Source: Parafilimonas sp. (GTDB lineage Bacteria > Bacteroidota > Bacteroidia > Chitinophagales > Chitinophagaceae). From it: a DNA stretch of 9,049 bases. How positions within the stretch are numbered: position 1 is the stretch's first letter; each line of letters starts with the position of its first letter. The position numbers and the translations under genes were made by a program. Location: the NCBI GenBank assembly GCA_025927795.1, contig JAICKT010000176.1, positions 1 to 9,049 on the forward strand. Reading direction: 5' to 3'. A model generated the notes under the pieces. It did not search any database and was not told where the DNA came from. It was given only the letters and a program-made list of their open reading frames with translations. Positions 1 through 7,151 of the stretch are shown in pieces.

Positions 1-3000
1 ATATATTTCGTCATCAGCTTTGCATAAGCAGAATCATTTGCAATTACAACACCTTTATTTATGGGCGCAGGTTTTCCGTTTACAGTTTCAACAAAACGAT
101 TTGGAATCATTGTTCCGTTGTTAGCAATTCCTGATGCAACTCGCGCCACCGCAGCCGGTGTTGCAATCAGTTCGCCTTGTCCCCACGCCATACCCGAAAC
201 GCCTCTGCCACGGGTGCGCTTTATATTATTTGGGTCGTAATGCTTCACACTTTGAAATTCTGTCTTACGCCATAAATCTCTCCATTCATTTTGTTGTTGA
301 AGGTTGTTGGGATCATAATCATAATAATATCCGCCAACGCCATGCAAAAACATTCCAGACTGCAAATACAATGTTCCCATTTGCTCCTGTAACTGTTCTT
401 CGTTTGCCAAACGAATAAAGAACGAATTGTTTGAGCGCACAAGACCTGTTTCAATATTTATATAACCTGCTTCATCGGGTTCATAACCTTTTGTTCTTAT
501 TAAATCCTGCGGAAGTACATGAATAACTTTTTTTGCAGCAGCCAATCCTAATTTATTAAACGCAGCTAATGCTGTAATAAGTTTTGCCGTTGAACCAGGT
601 TGCGTTGCTACGGTAAATCCAAGATCATTATCTGTTATCCATCCAGATAATTTATTTTGTTCTGATGGCGTAAGCGTTAGCATATCCCAATCATTAACTG
701 GTGGCAAAGGGTAAGATGCAGATGCAAGTACATCGCCGGTATTATCTTCCATCACCACAACAGAAACACGTTTGTTTAAAAGTGAATCATCTGTTTGCAA
801 AGAATTCTGAATGCGCGTTTGCAATGCAGCATCCACCGTTAAATTCACGTCGCGGTTTCGTTGTTTAAAAGAATCAACTGCCATACTATTAATGCCGGCA
901 ACTAATAACGGAGCAAGCGCACTATAATCTCTTTTTTCAACCGTCATTTCGATAGAGCTCTGCGGCAAAAAACGATCTTCTTTAAATCGTGTAGCACTTA
1001 CTGTAAAATTGGTTGAGCCAATAGGAAAGCCACGCATTTCAGGCGCTTCTTCATACTCCGCAAAATAACCGTTTGATGCGCCGTTAAAAACATTTGTATT
1101 TGCATCACCTGTCCAAAAAAACATTTGTTGGGCAAGCGGATAATAACGGTCTGATCTTTTATATTCTATTGAATCAAGCGTTTCGTCTGTAACACCTAAC
1201 GCATGTAAAGAATCTAATTGTGTATTGATTTGTTCAGGATGACTGGTTGCAAGTATAAGCCCGTTTCTATCTAATAAATTTCCCGCTTGTAAACGATTCA
1301 TCAAAATGCTGATGCGCGGATTATAACTAAACATTCTTGCTCCACTCCTGTCTGCAACCAATGCAGGTTGCACAACCCATTTTTTATTATCAAATAAATA
1401 AGATGAAACAGTTACGCCTAACAAAACAATTCCTATACATGCAGCAAGTAAAGCAGGAATTAAATTTTTATCCTGCTGTGCAGATATATATTTCATTTGT
1501 GCAGGTGAACCATGTATGTGCGATGCTGATAATAAAAATCCTGCGGCAATCATATTTACAATTAATGATGAACCGCCATAACTCATAAATGGTAATGCAA
1601 CACCTGACAATGGCAACGCACCTGTTGACCCTCCTGCTATCAACAAAAACTGTATGAAAGTTGCAACGCCAATTCCCGCACAGATATAAAATAATAATGG
1701 TCGCCCGCTATGCCTGCCAATAACAATTGAACGGTGCAAATAAATTAAGAACAAAATAAAAACACCAATTATACCAGCCCAACCAAACTCTTCACCCATT
1801 GAAGGAAGAATCATATCTGTGTGTGCTTCAGGAATTGTTTTTGCAAAACCTTCACCTGCACCCTGACCTGTAACACCACCACTGCTCATTGCCCAAATAC
1901 CATTTGCAACCTGGTCACCACCAAAAACTTCGTTGTTCCATGGATTTTGCCAGATAGCTTTTCTGTCAATCAATCTTTGCATTGGTCCGGGGAAATATTT
2001 TGCAAGCAAAGGAACCTGGTCGAGCAATAAAAAAGCAGCAATAACAACGAGTGCCATTACAGTTGATTCACTCAATCTTTTTTTACCTACTAATGCAAAT
2101 AAAATAAGAACGCCTGCAACAATGCCGGTTGCCATCCAAACATTTTTTAAAATCCAAACAGCAAGTACATATAAAATAACAGCGCCTGCCATCTGAATAA
2201 AATCGCCACGGGAAAAGGAAAATAAAATGATGAACGTAAAACAGCAAACCATTGCCGGGCCTAAATCACCCAAAATCAAAAAAAGAAATATAGTTGCAAG
2301 AATTGCTAATAATGCAAATGCAAAAAATTGCCAGCGCCTGATCCATGAATTATATGCTGAAATAAATTTCTCATTCGTGGCAAAAAAACCTGCAAGAAAA
2401 ATTACGATAGCAAATTTTACAATTTCACTTGGCTGAAACCCGAAGAGGTTTACTTTAACGCCGCTGCCTTCAGGACCAGTACCAAAAAAAATTGTTAATG
2501 CCAATAACCCGGTTGCTATAATTGCCCATGGCCAGCCGTTTGCAGCAAGCTTCATGTTTTTAAAAATAAATAACCTGTAAAATGATGAATCGGTTGTAAA
2601 CAATTTAAGGTTGAATAATAAAACGAGAATGATTGCTGCGATGCCGCCGCCAAAATAATACCAAGTATCTTTTGCTAAAAACCTGTCGCGCAAAGGATCC
2701 TGCAGTGATAGTAATGTAAGAAATGATAAACCGGTTAATATCATTATTACAGGAAGTATTAACTGGTCTGCTTCTTTAAAACGGAGACTGAGAAAAATGT
2801 GAATGATAAAAAATCCTGCAAAAAAACCGCCCACAATTATCCAATACCATTTTTCAAATTCCTGCGGTGTTCTAACGATGAATGATTTTTCTTTTTTGAG
2901 AATATTAAAATCTCTTGTTGAAAAAAGTTTTAATGCATGTGGTGATTGATAAAATGTAAACGAAGCATTTGCATTTAACTGCGAAACACCTTGCGAACGA

Positions 3001-3797
3001 CCAAAAGTATAGTTTGGTTGCAATGGCAAAACAGCGTATGCTTTATTATCGGGCAAACCATTAAATGAAAAATTTCCGTTTGCATCTGTTTGCGTATAGG
3101 CTGTTAAGGATTGTAATTGTTTATTGTTGAGTGAATCAACCGCAAAAGTTTTTTTCAGCGTTGCAGTATTTTCATTTACTACTTTTTCAACTTCTTCTAC
3201 TTTATTGCTGTAAACACTATCCTGCGGCAAAATCATTTGTACACGTACAATCACATTTTTAATTCCGCCACTATTATTTTTTATAACACCGCTAATGTTG
3301 TGGCTGCCCATTGCAATATCGTTGGTGGAAGAAATGGCTGAGGGATTTTTTTCCTGCAATTCAAAAACCGGCGCATCATTATCTGTAAAACCTAAATAAA
3401 CTCTTTCAGCAAGCACTCTTTTTTTAAAGGATTCACCACCTTGTGAAAGCGCTACGTCTGCATTGATGTTATACAATCTTTTATTTAAATCGCCTATGTT
3501 ATCAATCGCAGAAGTATCAAGCGTTCTTGCTCTCTGAAAAGTGGAACTGATTAAATCAATATCTTTTCCATCGCGAAAATATCTGCCGTTTTGCAATAGC
3601 GTTTTCATCTCTTCGCCTGGTTTTGGGCTATTGATATTTATCATCGTTCCTTTTGCAAGCCTTGAAGGAACTTCTGTAAAATTTTTGCTTACAACGGTAT
3701 TCAGTTTATAAAACAAAACACTCATTACAATTGTAATCAGCACCAGAAAAATTCTTTCTGTATTTCTATTGATGCTATGTGTTTTATTAGTTGCCAT
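1..3797 (-). CDS. FtsW/RodA glycan polymerase fused to a class B PBP transpeptidase (3' end outside window)
   Basis: One uninterrupted frame of at least 1265 codons starts at ATG 3797-3795; an in-frame TAA at 3801-3803 rules out an upstream start. Seen: a TM at about 14-31; an extracytoplasmic region at 32-316; SEDS membrane core at about 345-758 with FQPSE (454-458), IPEAHTD (655-661, D661 matching the essential RodA/FtsW Asp), MGEEFGWAG and LPFMSYGGSS (735-744); a further TM at 780-801; then a transpeptidase region with LLDRNGLILA (841-850), catalytic STAK (S1069, K1072), SNN (1122-1124) and GQGELIATPAAVARVASG. The KTG motif must lie beyond the left edge. I count about 15 TM segments; with the N-terminus inside, D661 and the PBP domain fall in the periplasm, and cytoplasmic loops are basic. 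Known: SEDS proteins polymerise lipid II and partner class B PBPs crosslink. Inferred: this single chain does both. Whether it serves elongation (RodA-PBP2) or division (FtsW-FtsI) is undecided. Confidence 0.95.
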   Translation of the reverse strand, partial: MATNKTHSINRNTERIFLVLITIVMSVLFYKLNTVVSKNFTEVPSRLAKGTMININSPKPGEEMKTLLQNGRYFRDGKDIDLISSTFQRARTLDTSAIDNIGDLNKRLYNINADVALSQGGESFKKRVLAERVYLGFTDNDAPVFELQEKNPSAISSTNDIAMGSHNISGVIKNNSGGIKNVIVRVQMILPQDSVYSNKVEEVEKVVNENTATLKKTFAVDSLNNKQLQSLTAYTQTDANGNFSFNGLPDNKAYAVLPLQPNYTFGRSQGVSQLNANASFTFYQSPHALKLFSTRDFNILKKEKSFIVRTPQEFEKWYWIIVGGFFAGFFIIHIFLSLRFKEADQLILPVIMILTGLSFLTLLSLQDPLRDRFLAKDTWYYFGGGIAAIILVLLFNLKLFTTDSSFYRLFIFKNMKLAANGWPWAIIATGLLALTIFFGTGPEGSGVKVNLFGFQPSEIVKFAIVIFLAGFFATNEKFISAYNSWIRRWQFFAFALLAILATIFLFLILGDLGPAMVCCFTFIILFSFSRGDFIQMAGAVILYVLAVWILKNVWMATGIVAGVLILFALVGKKRLSESTVMALVVIAAFLLLDQVPLLAKYFPGPMQRLIDRKAIWQNPWNNEVFGGDQVANGIWAMSSGGVTGQGAGEGFAKTIPEAHTDMILPSMGEEFGWAGIIGVFILFLIYLHRSIVIGRHSGRPLLFYICAGIGVATFIQFLLIAGGSTGALPLSGVALPFMSYGGSSLIVNMIAAGFLLSASHIHGSPAQMKYISAQQDKNLIPALLAACIGIVLLGVTVSSYLFDNKKWVVQPALVADRSGARMFSYNPRISILMNRLQAGNLLDRNGLILATSHPEQINTQLDSLHALGVTDETLDSIEYKRSDRYYPLAQQMFFWTGDANTNVFNGASNGYFAEYEEAPEMRGFPIGSTNFTVSATRFKEDRFLPQSSIEMTVEKRDYSALAPLLVAGINSMAVDSFKQRNRDVNLTVDAALQTRIQNSLQTDDSLLNKRVSVVVMEDNTGDVLASASYPLPPVNDWDMLTLTPSEQNKLSGWITDNDLGFTVATQPGSTAKLITALAAFNKLGLAAAKKVIHVLPQDLIRTKGYEPDEAGYINIETGLVRSNNSFFIRLANEEQLQEQMGTLYLQSGMFLHGVGGYYYDYDPNNLQQQNEWRDLWRKTEFQSVKHYDPNNIKRTRGRGVSGMAWGQGELIATPAAVARVASGIANNGTMIPNRFVETVNGKPAPINKGVVIANDSAYAKLMTKY

Positions 3798-3860
3798 TAA
3801 TTAGAGACGCTGTTTAATTGCTTTCATTGAGGAATAAAAAATTAACTCTGCGAACGTTAT

Positions 3861-3952
3861 GTCAAAGAACCCTGTCTGCCGATAGACAGGGAGACATCTC
3901 ATAAACTTGCAAATGCTACAATTCAAGAGATTTCTCCTTCGCCGAAATGACG
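3861..3952. repeat. Intergenic palindromic repeat, copy B
   Basis: This lies in the 206-base gap between the PP2C and RodA-PBP genes. Its right part, 3929-3952, matches 6616-6639 in the other gap at 23 of 24 positions (C at 3942 against T at 6629), in the same orientation. Weaker similarity extends leftwards, including an ATCTCAT block. The left half carries a perfect hairpin (3870-3891). It resembles the short non-coding repeats scattered between genes in many Bacteroidota genomes. The frame running through it (3801-3992, minus) has Arg-rich, low-complexity composition and is not taken as a gene. Confidence 0.75.
3870..3891. repeat. Perfect 8-bp hairpin inside repeat copy B
   Basis: CCCTGTCT (3870-3877) and AGACAGGG (3884-3891) are exact inverted complements around a 6-base loop. 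In the mRNA of the minus-strand operon this would fold between the phosphatase and the polymerase-transpeptidase cistrons. No U-run follows it on the minus strand, so it is not a standard terminator. It could pause or stabilise transcript ends. It is absent from copy A. Confidence 0.7.
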
Positions 3953-4003
3953 ACTCAATCAGGATTGCAATATTTATCCAACTTAATATCATAATTGTAA
4001 AAT

Positions 4004-5431
4004 CTAATGTTTTGCTTTAACTGAATCTTTTTTTGATGATGATAAACTATCAATCAGCCTGCCGCTTACAATTTTATTGTTTGATAAAATTTCATGTTGC
4101 ACAGCCACCTTACAATCTTTAAACTGCACATCTTTTAAACGCAACGCTTTGTTTTGCGTGATAATGCCAACATTAAAATTCTGAAGCGTTAAACTGTCTA
4201 TTAAAATGTATTTGCAGTTTGCAGAAAAAATAAAAGCCGCATTTTTAAAAGATGAATCTGCAATTATGTTTGCATTATTGCCATGAATGATTAATGAATC
4301 CTTATCAACAAAAATTGAGTCGGTAAAGTTTATTGGCTGATTTGCAGTAAAAATTTTATTAAGATGAATTTCTTTTTTGCTTTCAATGCTGTCAATTAAT
4401 TTTTGTTCATCGGCATTAATTCTTTTTTGCGGAGGTGGCATTACAGCTTTTGGCTTTGGCGGCTGATGTAAATAATCTTTATAAATAAACCATCCTAAAG
4501 CAGCAATTAAAATAACCAATAGAAAATAAATAAATCCTGAAGCGCCTTTTCTTTTTGTATTGCCAACAACCGGTTTAATAGTTTCTCGTGCAGGCTCTTC
4601 TTTTTCAATTATTGTTTCCTCTTGTTGCGGTTCTTCGTTTTTTTTTATGATAACGGGTTTGGTAGCCTCATGTAATAAGCGCGATTTATCATTGCTCACA
4701 AGCACAACAGTAATATTGTCTTTACCGCCGGCTTCATTTGCAGCTTTTACAAGTGCTTTGCCTTTTTCTCTTAAGCTTTTATCAGATATAAGAATTGATG
4801 TAATGATTTTATTACTCAGCATGTCGCTTAAACCATCACTGCACAACAATAAAATATCGCCGGGCAAAAAAGGAGATTCACCTGTTTCAATATAATCGGG
4901 TTGTAAAAATTGTTGTTCATCAAAACCCAATGCTTTATTTATTTCATTACGTTTCGGATGGTTCATTGCAGCTTCTTCCGATAATCTTCCGCTGTCTTCT
5001 AAAAAACCAACAAACGAATGATCTTTTGTAACTTTTACCAGCGAATTATCGCGCAGCAAATACAATCGCGTATCGCCTACATGTGCGTAATAAAATTTGT
5101 TTTCTTTAATATCTGCAAGCGTAAGTGTAAGCACGCAAGCCATTTCACTTATTTCATTTTCAGCCTGCTTTTTTTTATATATTTTTTCATTGGCAGAGGT
5201 AAGCGCATTTTTTAAAGACGAAATAATTTCTTTAAATGGTTTTTGCAGGTAATTAATAATTGCATCATGCGCCAAACCAGAAGCAATTTCTCCGCCTTCA
5301 TATCCGCCAACACCATCAATTACACAGGCAAGTACATAACGTTTTTGCAAAATAGTTTGCGCAATAAAACGGTCTTCGTTATTATCACGCATTCTTCCTT
5401 TGTCTGTAATACCAAAGAAATTATCTGCCAT
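4004..5431 (-). CDS. Membrane-anchored PP2C-family Ser/Thr protein phosphatase with extracytoplasmic beta-helix-like domain
   Basis: 475 aa. The PP2C (PPM) catalytic domain spans about 1-247, and its motifs are complete: RDNNEDR (15-21), VIDGVGGYEGGE (38-48, the DGxGG metal motif), HVGDTRLY (117-124), TKDHS (135-139), LLLCSDGLSD (194-203) and GGKDNITVV (235-243). So the metal-binding Asp residues are present and the enzyme should be active, removing phosphate from Ser/Thr in the cytoplasm. A charged linker (about 250-296) leads to one TM at about 299-317. A 158-residue outer part follows, with a proline-rich stem and then short hydrophobic rungs with Asn/Asp turns (about 358-447), resembling a right-handed parallel beta-helix. 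It is PstP/Stp-like and probably opposes an unseen kinase. An in-frame TAA at 5447-5449 makes ATG 5431 the first possible ATG. It overlaps the micro-ORF by 11 bases, suggesting coupled translation. Confidence 0.95.
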   Translation of the reverse strand: MADNFFGITDKGRMRDNNEDRFIAQTILQKRYVLACVIDGVGGYEGGEIASGLAHDAIINYLQKPFKEIISSLKNALTSANEKIYKKKQAENEISEMACVLTLTLADIKENKFYYAHVGDTRLYLLRDNSLVKVTKDHSFVGFLEDSGRLSEEAAMNHPKRNEINKALGFDEQQFLQPDYIETGESPFLPGDILLLCSDGLSDMLSNKIITSILISDKSLREKGKALVKAANEAGGKDNITVVLVSNDKSRLLHEATKPVIIKKNEEPQQEETIIEKEEPARETIKPVVGNTKRKGASGFIYFLLVILIAALGWFIYKDYLHQPPKPKAVMPPPQKRINADEQKLIDSIESKKEIHLNKIFTANQPINFTDSIFVDKDSLIIHGNNANIIADSSFKNAAFIFSANCKYILIDSLTLQNFNVGIITQNKALRLKDVQFKDCKVAVQHEILSNNKIVSGRLIDSLSSSKKDSVKAKH

Positions 5432-5531
5432 GTTTGTGTGTTTTTTTTACATCTCTGAAATTAGCTGCAAGCAATAAAATGCAGATGACTAACAGAGATA
5501 CAGACAGAATAATATTTTCAGGATTTTCCAT
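5421..5531 (-). CDS. Putative 36-aa single-TM micro-protein, coupled between FhaA-like and PP2C genes
   Basis: ATG 5531-5529 begins three bases after the TGA (5537-5535) of the FhaA-like gene. The TAA (5423-5421) lies inside the PP2C gene, an 11-base overlap. The frame thus exactly bridges the two genes, a typical translational-coupling layout. The peptide starts MENPENIILSVSLLVICILL, with a hydrophobic stretch at about residues 7-24, an acidic N-terminus (E2, E5) and a strongly basic tail (RDVKKTHKHGR). By the positive-inside rule that means N-out, C-in with a cytoplasmic tail. No family is recognised, and no Shine-Dalgarno motif is visible, which is usual in this phylum. If real, its position suggests a small membrane partner of the phosphatase or the RodA-PBP complex. 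A chance frame cannot be excluded at this length. Confidence 0.5.
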   Translation of the reverse strand: MENPENIILSVSLLVICILLLAANFRDVKKTHKHGR

Positions 5532-5534
5532 GCA

Positions 5535-6506
5535 TCATGATTTAAAAATATTCACGCCAACAATACCATTTAATACAATGCGCGAATTAATCGGAAGCTC
5601 AACCCATGTTGGATTATTCATATCACTTAACACAACTTCATTTTCGTTTACAATTGTTTTTTCACCGAATGATGCAAGATGAAATTTATTATCGTTCTCA
5701 TCATACTTTATTTTTAAATGCGGTGTATTAACCCATTCTGAAGGAATGCGAAAAATATTTGGTTTATCTTTTTGTTCGTCTTTTCCTGAAACAAGAATTT
5801 CTTTATCATGCATAAAATATTCAATCTTCTTTCCCGCAAACGCAGCATCAGGAACTATGGTTTCAAAACGCGCCAGCAAAGTATTGGAGAGTGTTGGATT
5901 AGTTTGTTTGTAATGAGCAGGCGCATTTTGTATGAGTAAATGATTTTCGAAAGGCACTTCATAATATCCTTCACTGTAAAAAGTAAAACCTTCTAAAATC
6001 TCCGGATTAACATCAAAGGTCTCGGCAATACCTGTTTGGCGCGGAATAAAAGTGATGCGCACATTTTCTTTTTTCTGATGCTGGCCGCCCGGCATTAATT
6101 TCCCAATCAAACTTTTATCGCCGGGCAAATATTCAGGGTGCGAAACAAAACGGAAAACCCATTTATTACTCGCGGGCTCAACCGTTTTTCCGTCTTGTTT
6201 ATATTCATTCAAAATTTTATAAAACTGTTTAGCAGATTCCTGAATTATTAAACCAAAAATTCCTTTTTTGTTTTGAGTGAATTGCCTGTAATCTTCTTCA
6301 TTAAAACAAATAATATATTCATGATAAAAAACAACGCGGCTGCCAAACGAAAGTTCTTTAATTGAATCTGCAAACTTTTGTACGATGTACTTATAAATGT
6401 CATCCGGTGTTAATGCAGATGATGCAGTTATTGTAAAATCGGCTTCACGTTTTAAAAACCATTCGTGAAAACCCATGCGTTGCCAAAAAGAAGATTTTGC
6501 TTTCAT
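5535..6506 (-). CDS. FhaA-like adaptor protein: DUF3662-like N-terminus and degenerate FHA-like C-terminus
   Basis: 323 aa, with no signal peptide or TM, so cytoplasmic. Residues about 31-123 resemble the N-terminal domain of actinobacterial FhaA (DUF3662): LTPDDIYKYIVQKFADSIKE, then R57 and HEYIICFNEEDYRQF (62-76), and an aromatic strand near 116-121. Residues about 225-323 look like an FHA sandwich: TPHLKIKYDENDNKFHLASFG (261-281), then VNENEV, then WVELPINSRIVLNGIVGVNIF near the end. Against the FHA consensus, the GR is missing, SxxH is replaced by NTPH (260-263) and NG by NE (287-288). Phosphothreonine binding may therefore be lost or altered. Known: FHA domains bind phosphothreonine, and FhaA is a regulatory partner in mycobacterial wall synthesis. 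Inferred: it acts as an adaptor linking phosphorylation to the RodA-PBP fusion encoded downstream. As the first gene of the probable operon, it should be closest to the promoter. Both domain assignments are by eye. Confidence 0.65.
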   Translation of the reverse strand: MKAKSSFWQRMGFHEWFLKREADFTITASSALTPDDIYKYIVQKFADSIKELSFGSRVVFYHEYIICFNEEDYRQFTQNKKGIFGLIIQESAKQFYKILNEYKQDGKTVEPASNKWVFRFVSHPEYLPGDKSLIGKLMPGGQHQKKENVRITFIPRQTGIAETFDVNPEILEGFTFYSEGYYEVPFENHLLIQNAPAHYKQTNPTLSNTLLARFETIVPDAAFAGKKIEYFMHDKEILVSGKDEQKDKPNIFRIPSEWVNTPHLKIKYDENDNKFHLASFGEKTIVNENEVVLSDMNNPTWVELPINSRIVLNGIVGVNIFKS

Positions 6507-6560
6507 TATAAATATTGATGTGCTATGTTGTTAAATTGATAATACGCTTGTTCTTTGAAC

Positions 6561-6639
6561 CGTCATATCGAGGCACGTGATATCTCATGAATTTAATCAT
6601 GTTGATATTTTGAGGGATTTCTCCTTCGTCGAAATGACG
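6561..6639. repeat. Intergenic palindromic repeat, copy A
   Basis: This 79-base element sits between the lipoprotein gene and the FhaA-like gene. Its ends are inverted complements: CGTCATATCGA (6561-6571) against TCGAAATGACG (6629-6639), 10 of 11 pairs. The right end (6616-6639) is shared with copy B near 3950. The element occupies part of the leader ahead of the FhaA-like gene, so its fold may affect read-through from the lipoprotein gene. Confidence 0.75.
6580..6608. repeat. Inner hairpin of repeat copy A
   Basis: ATATC and CATGA (6580-6584, 6586-6590) pair with TCATG and GATAT (6597-6601, 6604-6608) around an ATTTAA loop, with a small internal bulge. Together with the outer arms this makes copy A a nested palindrome. 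Confidence 0.55.
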
Positions 6640-6683
6640 TTTTAAGCGTTTTACAATTTTATGTGCAGTTGGCATTTTTATAA

Positions 6684-7124
6684 TTAATTTTTTTTACCAA
6701 AAAGTCTTTTAAAAAAGCCGGGTTTTTTTTCTTTCTTAGGTTCAATAGTTACAGGATTTGACTTCTTAATAATTTTTTTATCTGACACTTCATTTGCCCG
6801 TAAGGTTGTGTCTTCATAGTCCACGCTAAATAATTTGCCATTGTATTTCTTTATATCTGCTGCATTGCTGTCCCACGGTTGCTGCGAATCAGAATATATA
6901 ATTTCACGGTTTCCTAAAGTTGCCGGGTCTTTGCCTAAATCTTTTTTAAAAGTTTCCCAGGTTTTTCCGCCATTAAGAGAATACACAAATTCAGCATTGG
7001 CAACATCATAATAAATATTTCTTGAGGGATAATAATAATACTCAAATTTTTTTGCGGCGTCGTTATTATTACAGGCAAACAAAGGCAGAGACAAAAAGGC
7101 AATAAAAAGAAAATTTCGACACAT
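6684..7124 (-). CDS. Small predicted lipoprotein with one Asp-box motif and a basic tail
   Basis: From ATG 7124 this is 146 aa: a short signal peptide beginning MCRNFLFIAFLSLPLFA, then the lipobox cysteine (LFAC, followed by NNND). The cysteine would be lipidated by Lgt and cut by signal peptidase II, anchoring the protein in a membrane facing the periplasm or surface. An ATG nine codons upstream (7151) is also in frame; I prefer 7124 because it gives a compact signal peptide. The mature part has a Tyr-rich start, then SLNGGKTW, an exact match to the Asp-box pattern S-x-[DN]-x-G-x-T-W, here single. It ends in a Lys-rich tail finishing FFKRLFGKKN, a tail style common in small envelope proteins of this phylum. 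No family is recognised and no enzymatic function is claimed. It is on the same strand as the FhaA-like gene, but a 177-base gap with a repeat makes co-transcription uncertain. Confidence 0.8.
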   Translation of the reverse strand: MCRNFLFIAFLSLPLFACNNNDAAKKFEYYYYPSRNIYYDVANAEFVYSLNGGKTWETFKKDLGKDPATLGNREIIYSDSQQPWDSNAADIKKYNGKLFSVDYEDTTLRANEVSDKKIIKKSNPVTIEPKKEKKPGFFKRLFGKKN

Positions 7125-7151
7125 AATAACTGCCGGTTTATATTCAAACAT

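Noticed and set aside
134..454. Short frames on both strands near the left end
   Set aside because: Both overlap the transpeptidase domain coding sequence in other frames and show no motif or plausible start context.
1337..2436. Several plus-strand open frames of 69-87 codons
   Set aside because: They lie wholly opposite the SEDS core of the fusion gene, whose motifs are unambiguous; their composition (runs of Thr/Asn/Ile/Lys) is that of antisense shadows.
3870..3891. Hairpin considered as a rho-independent terminator for the PP2C gene
   Set aside because: The stem is only 8 bp and is not followed by a U-run on the minus strand; it belongs to a repeat element whose tail is present in the other gap.
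3801..3992. Minus-strand 63-codon frame between PP2C and RodA-PBP
   Set aside because: It runs straight through the palindromic repeat, encodes an Arg-rich unrecognisable peptide, and is best explained as a chance frame across repeat DNA.
4560..5682. Plus-strand frames of 65-111 codons opposite the PP2C gene and the 3' end of the FhaA-like gene
   Set aside because: They are antisense to well-supported coding sequence, with no recognisable domain. The Ser/Leu-rich stretches mirror the opposite-strand codons.
6935..7147. Minus-strand 70-codon frame with a hydrophobic N-terminus
   Set aside because: It overlaps the lipoprotein gene in another frame. The lipoprotein frame has a lipobox and Asp-box, so the hydrophobic stretch here is a frame shadow.
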